64,000 nt of DNA from Macrotrachela quadricornifera (lineage: Eukaryota; Rotifera; Eurotatoria; Philodinida; Philodinidae), in the NCBI GenBank assembly GCA_022393335.1, contig JAJEKB010021020.1:155816-219815 (forward strand), written 5' to 3'. The notes beneath the pieces are model-generated. The model made no database searches. It was given only the letters and a program-made list of their open reading frames with translations, and was not told where the DNA came from. Below, in pieces: positions 1-13,823 of this stretch. A program made the translations under genes and the position numbers. The stretch's first letter is position 1; the number at the start of each line of letters is the position of its first letter.

Positions 1-89
1 AGCACACGTAAAATTTTGTTGTCATCCTCATCCTCAAAGATTCATTTGTAAAATATTTCAAATTTACTAATCATTATTTTTTCTTATAG

Positions 90-3000
90 AGAAAAACTTG
101 AAGAAGAAAAATATAAAGCTGAACAAAAAATCTATGAAGAAAAACGAAAAGAATTAATAAAAAAATATGAAAATATTTCACAAGAAAATATTAATGAACT
201 AATAAATGATTTCATGTCTATTCATGATAGTGAATATTTATATAAAATATGGATTGATAAAAATCAATATTCAATAAATCTTTCTGAATTAAATGAAAAA
301 TTAATAAAATATTTTTATGATGAAATTAATTTAATGTTAAATGGTTCAATTTATCGTTTATATATTAATGAAGAATGGTTTTATAATTTATTATTATCAT
401 CAATTATTAATCAAAACAATAAAAAAAATTTTAATAAAATTTATCAATTAATGAAAAAAATGAATTTAAAATTAAAAGATAAAAGTCAACCATCATATAT
501 ACCTTATTTAGCAAGAATTATACAACGGTTAATTAAAGAAAATTATCAACAAATACAAACATTAGATTTAATTAATAATGAATTTATTTATAATTTATAT
601 TTATCATTAATATTATCATATGATTATAATACAGATGATATTAATTTAAATTATTTTATTGAAATTCATTCAATAATTAATATTAATTTAACATTAAAAC
701 AATTATCTCATTTAATTCATGCTTGTTTAATGACAAAAAATTCTGAAATATGTTTCAAATTTCTTGAATATTTATCAAATATTCAAATATTTGATGATGA
801 ACAACAACAATATTTATTATCAATTATAGATTATATAAATAAATTTTTATCAATTATTATTCGATCAACTGTTTATGATCTTGATGAAATAAATCGAAGA
901 ATTAAATTAAAAAGAGAAATTTTAATTAAAAATGGAGAAACTATTTTTGATTTAAGAGCTAAATTAGTTATTAAAAAATTATCGGAAACAAACAATGAAA
1001 ATTCACAAGAATCAGTAAGAATTATTTTTATTTCGTTTTAATTGAAATACATTCGTTAAATAAACAATTAATAATTTTATGTTCAAACCAGTTATTAATA
1101 TAAAAATATTGACAGAAGAATTTTTTGCATGTGTCTTAGAATAACTTTCCTAAAATTATAAGAAGTAAAAGAGAATTTTATTTACATTTATAGTCACAAT
1201 TAGAAATATGTAAGACTAAGCTCTCGTTTTTTTATTATTTGATCTGTTCTTCTTAATTTTGGTTTTTTCGATAGCCGTAATTTATAAGATAGTTCGCTTC
1301 AAAACACGAATATGACTAACTTTAATCATCCTATGTCACTCAAATCGGAGAAAAGTTGCCGGTTGACCATTCAGTCAGTTAGCGGATTCAGCAACCACCA
1401 GTCCTCGGAACATATTTTTTGCTTTTTCCTCAACAGAAATAGGAAACAAACGAGATTGTATCACCTCACATGATCCTCAAAAAGTATTTTTTGAGTATGA
1501 CTGCCCTTCCCTCAGACAAATTATCGTCCCCTCACCGAATTTTTGGATCTATTCCTGCATTCAGTATAATGTACCCTCGACTAGCGATGCTACGATACTC
1601 CAATGATAGATCGAGATTCGCTTCTATAATCCAATAGCTTTCCATATTAAGAGAATTGCGTCAAAATGGACAGTTTTATCGCGATTATTTAAATAATATT
1701 TCTGTCTAAAAAAACAATTCTCCTTTCCTATCATATTTATTTAAGTTTTTCATGAATGACAAAAACCTTGTTTTTTATTGCGATGATCAATTGATATCAA
1801 TCAATTTCTGTTGAAAGAGAAAAGGATTGGCGGTATACTGTCAATCCTTCCCTGATCGGCGATAATCCCAGTGAATATACGATATGGATTTGGTTTCAGT
1901 TCAGATCTAATCGCAGGATATTTAATAGCAAACATTCACTAAAAGATAACAACAAACTTTTCCTACATAAATCAGATAGCAATATTTAATCCTTGAATTC
2001 AAAATGAGATTTATTAATAATACTATCATCTGTCAACTTGATTTAGTTTTCAATTAAACTAAAATTAATGAAAAAAGGTTCATATCTTGATTAATTAATA
2101 ATAATAATCTCATTTAGACAGATACTGAAAATGATGAAAAAGAAGAAAAATGTGTTGAACCAATATTTAATTTTGAACATTATCAATATGAAAAAATTCC
2201 ATCACATCATTTTAATATTGGTGATTCAATTGCATTAATTGATCAAGATATATTAGATGAATATTTAAATAAACAAAATAAAACTGATGAAAAACCACCA
2301 TTACGTTTATTTTATCAATCATTTGGAACAATTCAAAGTATTCATCCATATTTATCAATTAAATTTACATATTGGCCATTATCATTAACAAATAATAATT
2401 ATTTAAATAAACAAAAATTATTTCGTTTAGAACGTCTTCCAAATTTTGTTACATTAAATCGATCAATTGATGCTTTTGAAAAAATAATTGATAATAAAGA
2501 TTTTTTACTTATTAAACCATTTTTAAATCTATCAGAAGATATTGATAAAGATCAATTAAAAAATTTTGCACAAGAACGAATTAAAATTTTAGAAAATAAT
2601 TTTCATGATGATAATGAATATAATCATGCTAATCTTAATAATAGTCAACGTCAAGCAATAAAAAATGCATTAGAAAATCGTTTAACATTAATACAAGGTC
2701 CACCTGGAACTGGTAAAACTGAAACATCAGCATGGATTATACATTTATGGTTAAAAAATTTCTTTGAAGAAGGTAAACCAATTTTAATTTGTGCTGAAAC
2801 ACATCAAGCTGTTGATAATTTAACACGACGTTTATTAAAATATCAATATCGTTTAATTCGTTATGGAGAACCACGAACTGTTGCTCCAGATTTACATGTA
2901 TAGAATTTTATATTTATTTATTAAATATTAATTTATTTTTATTTTTTAGGAATATACAATGCCAAGACAAATTGAACTTTTACGTCGTGAACAACAAAAA

Positions 3001-5027
3001 TCAAATCCAAAGTCTTCAATAAAATCTTTATTTGGACCACCACGTCCAAAAGAAATTCGTGATATAATATCAAAATGTCAAATATTATGTATGACTTGTT
3101 CAGGTGTTGGAATATTAGAACCATCAATTAAATTTCCATTTATTTTAATTGATGAAGCATCACAAATAACAGAACCAAATATACTTATATCATTAGTTCG
3201 AATAACAGATCAAATTGTTCTTGTTGGAGATCAAAAACAAGTTCGTTATAATTTTTTGTTTTTGTAAAATACAATCTAAAAGCAACGTTGAAATATATAG
3301 GGATAGAAATTGATATTTACACTCCTTCTCTTCTCTTACAGACTGTAGCAGGCGACTTCAAGGTACCATCAGAAGTGTTCGTTGGATATATTGTTTTTGT
3401 TCTGCGAAAGAATATAGTTTGTCAAAATTTTTTGTTCATCCTTGTCCTGTGCTTCAGAGCAGGAGTCAGAACTATATCATTACTATGTAGGATTGCAGTT
3501 AAAATAATAGAGTTTTGCATTTATTCACATAAACATAATTTTATATCTATTTTGTACCATTCTTTAATGAATTACAGTCAATAATTCTCATAGAATACAA
3601 ATAAATCAAGAGTATATATAGAAATTCAAAAACATTATACATATGAGAAAGGTCAAATGCTGATATTTACATAACAAACTACAGGAGAAAACAATGAGCA
3701 ACTGACATACATGTAGAATTGATTTCAAATCAAAGAGAAAACTAAAGAAAAAAAAGTTTTATCATTTTATTATGTAATTGTTTTTGTATAAATCTGATGA
3801 ACAAGATTTTATCTACCTCCTCTAACTTCAGTTTGTTTGTCGTTCATTCTATTTTCCCTTTCTTTCTTTCTTTTCTAATATGCCTACTGAAGCATTTATA
3901 AAACAAAAAAAGAAAATAATTCTTTTATTAAAAAAAAACAGTATATTAAATTTGACAGAATATCATACTCTTGTCCTGTCCTGTTGACACCACTGTGTAT
4001 AATTCAAGTCTAGTCAAAATATCTATAGAGTCTTTTCCTTTTTGTAAGGAATTAGTAACAATAGGTATATTATGTTTCACATTTTAATCTTACAGAAATT
4101 ACACTAATACTTTAATTTTTTTTATAAAAAACGATTAATTAAAATTTTTATTTTAGTTACCACCAATTATTAAAATGGCTGAAGCAAAACCTTTATTAGA
4201 ACGATCATTTTTTCAACGTTTATTAGAAAATTTAAATATAGATTCCATTATGTTAGATACACAATATCGTATGCATCCATCATTAATTGATTTTCCATCA
4301 GAAGTATTCTATAATGGTTTATTAAAAAGTGGTGTAACATCTGAACAACGACCAACACCTAAAGAAATAAAATTTATTCATGAAAATATTCCATTAATGT
4401 TTGTTGATGTTGATCAAGGTTATGAAACTATTCATGGATCAAATATTTATAATAGACAAGAAGTTGAATTAATTTGTCAAACTATACAAAATTTATTACC
4501 AAATCATCAACCAAATTTATTACCGTAAAAATAATATTTATCTTTTCTTATTTAGATATTATTATATTTTTATTCTTTTTAGAAAAGATATTGGTGTTAT
4601 TACACCGTATACAAGACAAGTAAAAGAAATAACTGAAAAATTAACAAATAATAAAATTCCAAAAGGTGTAGAAGTTCGAACAGTTGATGGTTTTCAAGGA
4701 CGAGAAAAAGATATTATACTTATTTCTTTAGTTCGATCAAATAATGAAAATGAAATTGGATTTTTAATTAATCAACAACGTATGAATGTTCTTTTAACAC
4801 GAGCTAAATGTGCAATGATTGTTTTTGGTAATAAAAAAACATTAATATCAAATGATTTATGGAAAAAATGGATTGAAAATGTTCCAAATATAAATTCAAC
4901 AAATTTTGTAAATGAATGTTTAATGAAACAAAATGAAACATTAGATCAACATCAATCTCAATCAATAAATAGAAGACAACAAAATGGAAATAATTATCGA
5001 AGAAGATATAATAAACAACATCAATAA
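90..5027 (+). CDS. UPF1/Sen1-like superfamily 1 RNA/DNA helicase, 3' five exons (5' partial)
   Basis: Exons read as 90-1014, 2118-2897, 2950-3240, 4157-4524 and 4583-5027, all with GT-AG introns and a continuous frame giving at least 935 residues. The start lies upstream of the window: the first exon is preceded by a TTCTTATAG acceptor and opens with a charged Glu/Lys coiled coil. Exon 2 carries Walker A (GPPGTGKT, about 2700-2720), exon 3 carries Walker B/motif II (DEAS, about 3151), motif III GDQKQLPP is split by the third intron, and exon 5 has motifs V/VI (VDGFQGREKD and NVLLTRAK). This is the UPF1-like SF1B arrangement, enzymes that translocate on RNA or DNA using ATP, as in nonsense-mediated decay or transcription termination. 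The C-terminus is a Gln/Asn/Arg-rich basic tail. Codon third positions are almost all A or T. Family is sure; which paralogue (UPF1, SETX, HELZ or NFX1-type) is not. Confidence 0.88.
1015..2117 (+). other. Long intron of the helicase gene
   Basis: Donor CA|GTAAGA at 1015 and acceptor ATTTAG ending at 2117. At 1103 nt it is far longer than the gene's short introns (52 and 58 nt). It is less AT-rich than the exons and has no ORF or element I can recognise. Confidence 0.7.
3241..4156 (+). other. Long intron splitting helicase motif III
   Basis: The exon ends after GDQKQ and resumes with LPP, so the intron interrupts the motif III codons themselves. It is 916 nt, with a GC-richer start (3340-3480) and an AT-rich end. 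The short ORF that runs into it is only unspliced read-through. No mobile element ends were found. Confidence 0.7.
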
Positions 5028-6597
5028 ACATATTTAGATTAAAGATTTTATTTGTATATATTACACAATCAAGATATATTTTACTTCTTGTTTTTTTGAT
5101 TAATAATAAATATTTTTTGTATGTGTTAACATAAAAAAAATAACAACTCATTTTGAATTGTATTTGAAACAAGTGATAGTCGATATATTCATGATTTTTA
5201 AAAGTGCTAGATACAAGCGTATAAAACAATAGTGATCTATGAAAAATTCATTCCAAAATAGATGTTTTATGTATGATAGAAAATTTTCATGGCATTCTCG
5301 TATTGAATGATGACAGTTATTTGTGCTCTCTTAGAACTTTTTGTGGTTAGAAATCGAAATAATGCAATAAAAGAAATTCAACATCTGATATCGCAAAACA
5401 ATTTTAAAATCATGAGAAATTAATTCATCGATTATTATGTTGTTACACAGAATGTGATATATAATATAAGCATTATCATGATATTTTTGTCATACTTTTT
5501 CGAGTAGAAATACAATAAATACTTCCATTTCTAGGATTCACACTAATATTATGTTCTACAACGATAAAAAGACTCGCTAGTTTCAAATATATATGTTGAA
5601 AGAATACTTTAACTATTGCTGAGAATGAAAGAGATAACAACCGACATTATGCGATCTGAACTGCTCACCATAAACTACGAACGCTTTCCATCTAGCTGTC
5701 TGCCGTGACCTATGTACTTTTATTACATATTAATAGTATGACGATAACTGAATGAAATAAAAAGACTATCTTGATAAAGAGACAAAGACATTATATATAT
5801 TAAAATGTCATGATTATGCGAAAAATTTATCTAGATAAAAGAGGATATAACTATCGAAGAAAGACAACATCAACAGTTGTAAAATATTCTATGATGAAAT
5901 AACAACGTTTTAAAGAAATTCAATAAATTCATTGAAGAAGGCATAACAAGTTCTGTTATATTAGAATAATATAAATACCAACAAAAAACTATCGAACGTA
6001 GTGAATATTTCATATAAAATAATAACAATAATAACCAATTTACGTGTGCAAACATAAACTTATCGAAATAATTATATAAATAAAATAAATAACTAGACAA
6101 TGAGCAATATAATTACAATGTATTATTAGACATAATTGAGACATCAAAATAATAAATAAAAAATTGTTCAGTACACATTTTAAGACTCGAATATCCTGAT
6201 GATAAAACAAAGTTTTTTTCGATAAGTTTAGAAAGTGCATGCTAAGTAGGTGGATAGATTCAGTGGCTAGGTTATACCTCGAGTTTCTAACCGTCAGATA
6301 TCGGCAGATCGTATTACCGGAATCTAATGATATGCAATTATCGAAAAATGTCGAAAATCCAAGAATATAACCGATTTCCTAAGATGAGTATTTTGTCGAA
6401 ACCGATTTTTAAATAATATTAGATTATTTATGAAACCAAATAGATAGTTTTGATCTGGATTATGTTTATTTCGTTAATAACTAACAATTATTTATATCTT
6501 AGATAAAATCTTTTAAAAATATTATTGACATTTTCCCTCTAAATAAGATCACTTGAAAGTTGGATGGTTGTAATTATTAATTGACCTCTAAAAGCCT

Positions 6598-6619
6598 AAT
6601 GTCCACTAGAGTGGACATT
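6598..6619. repeat. Short perfect inverted repeat
   Basis: Arms AATGTCCACT and AGTGGACATT separated by 2 nt. It could be a protein-binding palindrome or a chance hairpin; there is no gene close by to assign it to. Confidence 0.5.
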
Positions 6620-8637
6620 GCTATAACTGCAATAAGACAGTGTATAAGAAACCAATATTTTTCTGGCCTAAGAGAATCTTGAAGGATATACCAAGATCAA
6701 AATATAAGTTTCAAATGATCATCAGAAGGACCAACAAATTTTATAAGGTTGATAAATTTTTTAATGCCACTTCTTTTTTCTTAAAGTTTTGTTTAATCAT
6801 ACATGGAAAGTGAAGCCTTATCTATTTTATGGAATGTTTTTAAACGATCTACTAACAAATTATGCCATTACAAAGAAAATCCTTCTTGGATGGAATATTC
6901 AGCCTTATTGAAAAATCGAAAGAAAGCAATTTTAATTTGATATTTTACTCATGCGTAGGTCTAATAATATTTAGATTATCCCGAAAATTCTAACAAGCAG
7001 TGCATACCTCTAGTAGAAAAGCAAGGTAATCCTTTTTGAGGTTAGTATGAGTGTATTGATAGTCCATTATCTCTACTTTTGTGACTAGTTTCCTCCTGTT
7101 ATAAGAAAAAGTCCTTTCGGCGTTTAAGGGTTAATACAATATAGGCTTAAACAAAGTAGATTGTATCCTCTTTTGGTTAACTTGCTGTGTTAATAGAGAT
7201 AAATATCAGTAAGACTACGCTGAATTTTTATTTTAATGTTCGTCTAGTTGGTCGAACACGTGACCTAAACCATAAATTTCATTGTCTATCTTAAATTATA
7301 CTTATAAGATGTGAATATGACTACTGTAGCAGAGTGGCAGTTCATTATGTGCACTGATACCTTGAACTGGAATATACATTCATAGGTACGCCTCTATTTT
7401 GATAGTTTAAACCTCAATAATTGCACAAATATAGAAAACTCATAGTTAATAGCAAAAGATTTTCAAATGTAGAACTGCTGTCTAAATCAGGTTTACATCC
7501 AATTTGTAGAGTTCGATCGATCTCAGTTTGAAAAAAGACAAAGTGTAGGCTATAATTTCAGAACTTTTAATTTTTAGGTTATTTTAGTTCTCAAAAAGCA
7601 AAGTTTTACCGTTAGATATGTCTCAATTAACTGTACATATCAACATAGTCTATTTCAATAAAAGCGTTAATTATGTGTATACGTACTATGAATATTAAAG
7701 ACGTCCATGATATACCCGTCTTGTTCTTTTCCACAACATAAGATAGAAGAGAGTCACGTTAAGATACTTGTAGGATATAAAAAAGGAAACAACTACAATA
7801 GTACTATCTTCAAGTAATTTTCTGTAATATTTATAATAATTACTATTAGTGGATAGTATTTGTATTGTACAGTTAATCATCTTTAATAAAACAATAGCGT
7901 AGATAGGCTGAATAGAATCAGAAATAAAATTTTATAGAGAAATTTTTAATTGTGCTGATGATTGATCAGTAAGCTTTTCTTTCCATATATTTTATCACTT
8001 CTCCTTGTTATGTCAAATATTGATCGCTCGACGTGTATGCTTGTATTCTCTTCTTTTACATGTTCGAGTTATATAATATTACTATTATAAGAAGAGGTAA
8101 AAAGGAAAAGAACAAAACATTTGAATGATGGAATAGTAAATTGAACGTCGTATACTGAGAATACCGATACACTACTCCTCCAGTTAGATATTGTGATTAC
8201 AATAAAAGAAATACTATAGTAAGAACAAAATTACTATACATGATACACAATGTTCAGTTCACTTCTCCATCACTCAATTATATTATTTTCTTTTTCACTT
8301 CCATATACAGCAGCGATATTAGTATACGCATGAAGAGGTCAATAGTTCATACAGCAAGCAGAAGAGATAAAATACATAGGAAAAAGATTGTGCTGGTCAA
8401 TCATCGGCGCATTAGTATGTTAAATTCTCTCCTTGATATGTATTGCTGATGAATAGAGATGCACAAAATAAACTTTTCGTACTCGTCTCATTTTAATACT
8501 ATCCATTTAGGCAAATAGCGAAGAAAATGCATTGAAATTTTAATAAAATTATAGTTTTAAAAATGTGTACTGTTTAAGATTTGCATTTTCGTTGAAGATC
8601 TGTAACGCGTTTGATTTCTGAACCGAATCGATTGTTA

Positions 8638-8654
8638 GAGAGAGAGAGAGAGAC
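8638..8654. repeat. (AG)n microsatellite
   Basis: About eight GA dinucleotides in a row in non-coding DNA. Confidence 0.8.
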
Positions 8655-10876
8655 AAATGGCTTCAGGAATGTCGTTTTTACCACATTCTGATGTATATAC
8701 CTTTTTTTTTTCGAAACAAGAAACTTATTAAGAGCCATGCTGACAAGTCATATTAGGTTCTTATTATCAATAAAAGTCAATTTCAATATACTAAAATATA
8801 CAGAACAATGTGTTTTTCCATGTTGTATAAATAAAAAATAATTTTCAGTAGGAAAGAATATACAGTTCCTATCTCATAATATGGTGTTCTTTTACATCAT
8901 CAACGATACAACCATCTCTGACATTTATTAAATCTACCGCATCGCTTCAATGACACGCGTACAAACACTTTTTCTTTTCATAAGAGCACGAATATGAGAA
9001 GTCTATTTTTTTTTACCCTTCTCCATAATATCCGTAACTTGAATGAATGCGAAAAAGAACAAGTCAGTCACGAAGAATACAAAAATGAAGAGAAGATGGA
9101 AGAATGTGCATCGAAGTATGCAGTACAAATAATGAAAAAAAATGTGCACTTATGACAAGAATAATGATAATAATAGGGCAGACTCCTTTGTTTCTTTTTA
9201 CATACATCATCAATCGGAAAGTGCTGCGCACACATAAAATGTTAACACACAACTCAAAGGAAGAAACAAACAAAGTATGTTATTATCGATAACAGAGATG
9301 ATGAGAGAACATCATGTATCATTGTTTTTGTGAGAAGATGCGTTAGTACCACAATGAAACGTATTTTTAATTGTTCACCTGACTCAGCTAGTACGTTATA
9401 GCAGCAATATTGCAGGATACATATACACACAGCGACAATTTATTGCGCACCATTATTAGGTCATACAAATTATCAGGTAGGCTATGAGTTATCGTCTTGA
9501 ATTATATTCATTAACAAATCTGGATATCATGACTAAGTTCAAAAAGAATGTAACTGGTAAGTATTACACCATCTAAAAAAGGAGAGCTTTAAAGATTACT
9601 TTTAGAAAAAGTCATGCATGTTTACAGTGAAAAATCTTCACGCTTCCCTTGTAATTCATTCCTCTTGTTTCAAAAAAAAAAAACAAATGTCAGAAAGTCG
9701 ATCTTAAATCCATCCATAAGTAGGTCTTCTCGTTCCTATAATGCACTAAAAGTTGTAGTCAAAAGACTTAATTCTAACCATGAATATCACTTTTATAAGA
9801 AAATTAGATTTTTCTTTGAAATAGCTTATAAAATATATGCAGTATTAGTCAATTGAATATGAGCTCGCGATAATTATAATTTCAAAACGAATACAAGAAA
9901 TGAATAGAAAAATACATGATGTACTATGAGCAATAGATGATTTTCTGTATTAACATACACTCCACTGTTCAGCAAATTCTTCCTCCTTGAACTTAAGAAA
10001 ATGCATATATCTACCTTTCGTTTAAATGGATGTCCTCGAACTAAATTTCCCAGGATTAGTGAGATTCTCACAGGTGATGGATAGGATTAATGTGTAATGA
10101 CCAAGGTTTGTTCAATTGAATTATTTTCTCAGTTATGTATCGCACTAGAAGTCAAGCTAAAGTTTATCGACCAGTCTTCGCCCCAGAGTTGGGCAATGGT
10201 TTTCACGAAATCTTTGAAAAATCTTACACAGTAACACACTTTTTGGCATTTGATTATTATTTTCCACGTAGCAACAATTTCGGTAAAACTAAGAAAATTA
10301 GGTCTCTGCAAAGAATCCTATTAAAACTCATTTTAAAAATTCTGTTTTTTTTACACGTTAATCCATTGTATTCTGTTTCGCGATAAGAAAAGAAAGGTCT
10401 CTTATATATCAAACTTTTATGCGATACATCTGATTCAAAAAGTCGTTGTGTTGATTCATTCGAACATTGACATATTTAGATGATTATTTTGTTTGAAAAA
10501 GGCTCTTACTGTAACATTATAATTTCAACTTGAAACTAATTAAAACATGATTTATAAATTTTTTGTTAAGGTATTCGATAAAACGTTATCTATGTAGACC
10601 TTTTTCAGCTGGAAATTGAACATTTCTTTTATATATTTGTTTTTTAAGAAATTTTACAAAACTTTTTTCTCGTGTGACTGCATGTTGTGGATTTCAAATG
10701 CATATCTATGCCTTGCCTAAATATTCTTAGAATTTACTAGATTTTATATGACGTAATGGAAAAACAACCTGTTAGCAACTAACCACTTCAAAGTAGCTTA
10801 GCTTTTATATGATATACGACAATTCAGCAATATTGGAAATTTAAAATGTTCTCATCTTTCAGATTTCTTCCACGAA

Positions 10877-12439
10877 ATGATCGAACTTGATGAAAGATCG
10901 TCTACTATTGTTTCCGACATTTCCGACAAAAAAGAGGACGATGAGAAGCTCAAGCGTGAACTGAAAAGTCGACATATAACTATGATCGCCATTGGGGGGA
11001 TAATTGGACCGGGTTTACTCGTTGGTTCAGGAACTGCACTTGCATATGCTGGTCCTGCAGGTGCTCTGATAGCATTCGCTGCTACAGGATTAATCGTCTT
11101 CTTTGTCATGCAATCGCTTGGCGAAATCTCCACTGCAATTCCTGTGAGTGGCGCATTTATGGACTTTGCTGGTCGATTCTGTGATCCTGCTCTGTCTTTT
11201 GCTTTAGGATGGATCTACTGGTATCTGTGGATAACAGTTCTTGCTAACGAATATAATGCTATATCGATTGTCATTATGTATTGGATTCAAGTTATACCTC
11301 AATGGGCATGGATCATTCTTTGGTGGTTTCTATTTCTTGCACTCTCGCTCATTGGCGTTCTTATTTATGGTGAGATCGAATTTTGGCTTAGTCTGATTAA
11401 GATTCTGGCCATCCTAGTCTACTTTATTCTTGCCATTCTCATTGATATTGGCATCATCGGAGGTACCTATATTGGTACACGATATTGGCAAAGTCCAGGT
11501 CCGTTTGCGGAGGGAATCAATGGTATAGCCAAAGTATTTGTTATTGCCGGTACACTTTACGCAGGTGTAGAGACGGTCGGTGTTACTGCTGGTGAATGTA
11601 AAAATCCACGACGAGCAGTTCCACGTGCGATCAAACAAGTGTTTTGGCGAATCGTAATCTTTTATCTTGGTACAGTTTTCTTTATTGGTCTGTTAATTCC
11701 ATACAATTCACCTCGTCTTCTCTCTGCTAATTCTAAGACGGCTGCATCCCCTTTGACCATCTCTCTGCAAGATGCAGGCATTCACGTAGCTGCTCATATC
11801 ATCAACGGACTTATTGTTCTTTCTGTCGTATCGGCTGGTATATCATCAATCTACGTTACATCACGAACTATTTGCTATTTAGGTAAAACAGGAAGAGCAC
11901 CAAAATTTCTTGGAATGACAAACAAACATGGTGTACCGTGGACTGCGATTCTATTCTCTAACTTGTTTGCCTTTATATGTTTTATCAATCAAGGTTCAGG
12001 TGGAGCTGGTGCTGCTTACACATATCTAATCAATCTTTCTGGTGTCTCTACGTTCATTGTCTGGGCTGTCATAACATTAACACACATTCAGTTCCGTCGT
12101 GGATTGCAAGCACAAGGAATAAGTCCAAATGATTTGCCGTTTCGAGCATTATGGTATCCTTATGGTGCCTATTTTGGGCTGGGGGCCAACATTTTTCTTA
12201 TCTTCTTTCAAGGATATTCCACTTTGCTGTCACCATTCAATGTGGTCTCTTTTGTTATCTCCTACATTCTCATTCCTATATTTCTAATTCTTTTCTTTGG
12301 TTACAAATTTTGGAGAAAAACTCGATGGATTCAAGCATCCGAGATGGATATTTGGTCTGGAAGACGTGTTCTTGACGAAGAAGACATCAAAATAGACAAA
12401 CAGACGATATGGTCGCATATTAAAACTATCATCATTTAA
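10877..12439 (+). CDS. Fungal-type amino acid permease (APC superfamily, yeast amino acid transporter-like)
   Basis: Single uninterrupted 520-residue frame from ATG, the usual length for yeast-type amino acid permeases. A charged cytosolic N-terminus (about 1-35) leads into TM1 with the substrate-binding glycine motif (AIGGIIGPGLLVGSGTALAY), then SLGEISTAIPVSGAF and, further on, YGEIEFWLSLIKI, all hallmarks of the fungal/bacterial AAT-YAT branch. About twelve hydrophobic segments follow. The role would be uptake of amino acids across a membrane by proton or cation symport; substrate cannot be read from sequence. There are no introns, and third codon positions contain many C and G, unlike the helicase. 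The FVGVETVGVTAGE-like segment (about 225-240) also fits the family. A TAATAAAG tail sits about 45 nt after the stop. Very likely horizontally acquired from fungi or bacteria (inference). Confidence 0.93.
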   Translation: MIELDERSSTIVSDISDKKEDDEKLKRELKSRHITMIAIGGIIGPGLLVGSGTALAYAGPAGALIAFAATGLIVFFVMQSLGEISTAIPVSGAFMDFAGRFCDPALSFALGWIYWYLWITVLANEYNAISIVIMYWIQVIPQWAWIILWWFLFLALSLIGVLIYGEIEFWLSLIKILAILVYFILAILIDIGIIGGTYIGTRYWQSPGPFAEGINGIAKVFVIAGTLYAGVETVGVTAGECKNPRRAVPRAIKQVFWRIVIFYLGTVFFIGLLIPYNSPRLLSANSKTAASPLTISLQDAGIHVAAHIINGLIVLSVVSAGISSIYVTSRTICYLGKTGRAPKFLGMTNKHGVPWTAILFSNLFAFICFINQGSGGAGAAYTYLINLSGVSTFIVWAVITLTHIQFRRGLQAQGISPNDLPFRALWYPYGAYFGLGANIFLIFFQGYSTLLSPFNVVSFVISYILIPIFLILFFGYKFWRKTRWIQASEMDIWSGRRVLDEEDIKIDKQTIWSHIKTIII

Positions 12440-13823
12440 CTTCTGTATTGTTAATGTTCTTTATTGATATATTCTTCTTTAAATAATAAAGTTTTATTTG
12501 AACTCAAAAACTTGAATACCGTCTAAAATGGCACTGATATCGGTAAAAACAAGTTTTTTCAACTTAGAATTGGGAAGGATAAAGAAGGACACGTAACCTT
12601 TTGTCTGGTGACACAATGAATCGAATGAGATATGATATTCGCTTCATTGATTATGTAGTAAAATTTTAGGCGTTTACAAAATGAATCTTTATGTGGTGCA
12701 GGGAATTTCATTCAAAGTGTCACTACCAATAGAGTTTTGAGTATAGGGTTAAATTAGGTACTTTTTTTAAATTCACTTTTTGAAACTAAATCTAGAAAAG
12801 TTATTTTCAGAAGCGATAAAAAGAATAAAGTAGAAAATTTTGCAGATTTTTGTAAAAAGTATATTTTTCTCGACAATTGACATCTTTGGAGTAATTAGTA
12901 TTTTTCGACCAAAAGAAAACATTTGTTGACACTAGAAAGTAGATTTTCATGATCAGCAGATCACGCTGTATCAGGTAATGTGAAAAATAAATTTACATGA
13001 AGATTGAATTGCTGGCACCTTATATCTTAACGTTTTTTTCTTCCTAATTGCCTGTTTACAAGGATATACGAAGGTATATATTTGTCCATTGCAAACATTT
13101 GTACATTCAAATAATGTTGTGTATCTGCTTCTGTTTCTTTCTCTTCCCCTCCTTTCCACAGAATATGTCACTTTTTCTTCCTCTGTCACCTAGGTTATTT
13201 TTCTTATAGCACTTTAGACGGCGCTCTCTTTTCTTTTTATTTTTGAATTTTCGTTCTGTGTTTGTCGCCTATACGTTGCTCAGACTTTTACGGTGTACAC
13301 TTCCTTTTGACACACTATTTTTATGCGTAATATTTCATTTCCACTTTGTTCTATAATTGTAGAAACTACCGAGGTTATGATTTACTTAAGATATAGAGTT
13401 TGATATTAGATTTCGATAAACCCAAAGAATAAAACCGTAGTTTAGTTCTATGTCTCTTATGCTCTGAGATCTTACTCACGTCACTGTTTCGTCACAGTGT
13501 GTGATTGAGAGAGGCGCAGCTAAGCAGTTGGTTATGGTCTATAACAGTCTTTGATAGGTAGTTAATTAAACACTAATTAGGTAATTAAAATGTGGGTCAC
13601 GGTCTCTGATGCATAGTTAATTAGATACTAATTAATTAATTAAAATGTTGGTCATAGTCTTTGGGGAGGGAATGATTGATGCAAATTTCTACCCCTATAA
13701 ATTTCAACGCTCCTTTTGGATAGGGTTACACAAAAAAGATATTCACTCAACAAAAATCTTTTTATTTCACAGTATCTAAAGTATCGCATATTTCTTCATC
13801 TCATCGTAGAGCATACTACAAGC
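12440..13823. other. Intergenic region between permease and dehydrogenase
   Basis: Holds no supported gene. The last 300 nt contain a 55-bp tandem direct repeat (13546-13657) and the presumed promoter and leader of the downstream dehydrogenase. Confidence 0.55.
13546..13657 (+). repeat. Two-copy 55-bp tandem direct repeat upstream of the dehydrogenase gene
   Basis: Units 13546-13600 and 13601-13655 share GTTAATTA...ACTAATTA...TAATTAAAATGT.GGTCA with a period of 55 nt, and a degenerate further unit may precede them. Each unit carries several TTAATTA-type sites, a homeodomain-like consensus. The location 170-280 nt before the ATG makes a regulatory role possible but unproven. Confidence 0.65.

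Larger units (their letters stand above)
5028..10876. other. Gene-poor AT-rich intergenic stretch
   Basis: About 5.8 kb in which no open frame has domain motifs, splice support or consistent codon use. Present are a short (AG)n tract at 8638-8654 and a 10-bp-arm palindrome at 6598-6619. Nothing else could be supported. Confidence 0.6.

Noticed and set aside
3288..3584. 98-codon open frame on the plus strand
   Set aside because: Lies wholly within the helicase intron that splits motif III and has no protein-like motif.
10852..11133. 93-codon minus-strand frame opposite the permease
   Set aside because: Antisense shadow of the permease N-terminus.
13716..13823. N-terminal extension of the dehydrogenase
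   Set aside because: It would begin at TTG with no ATG; the first ATG at 13824 gives the normal family start.
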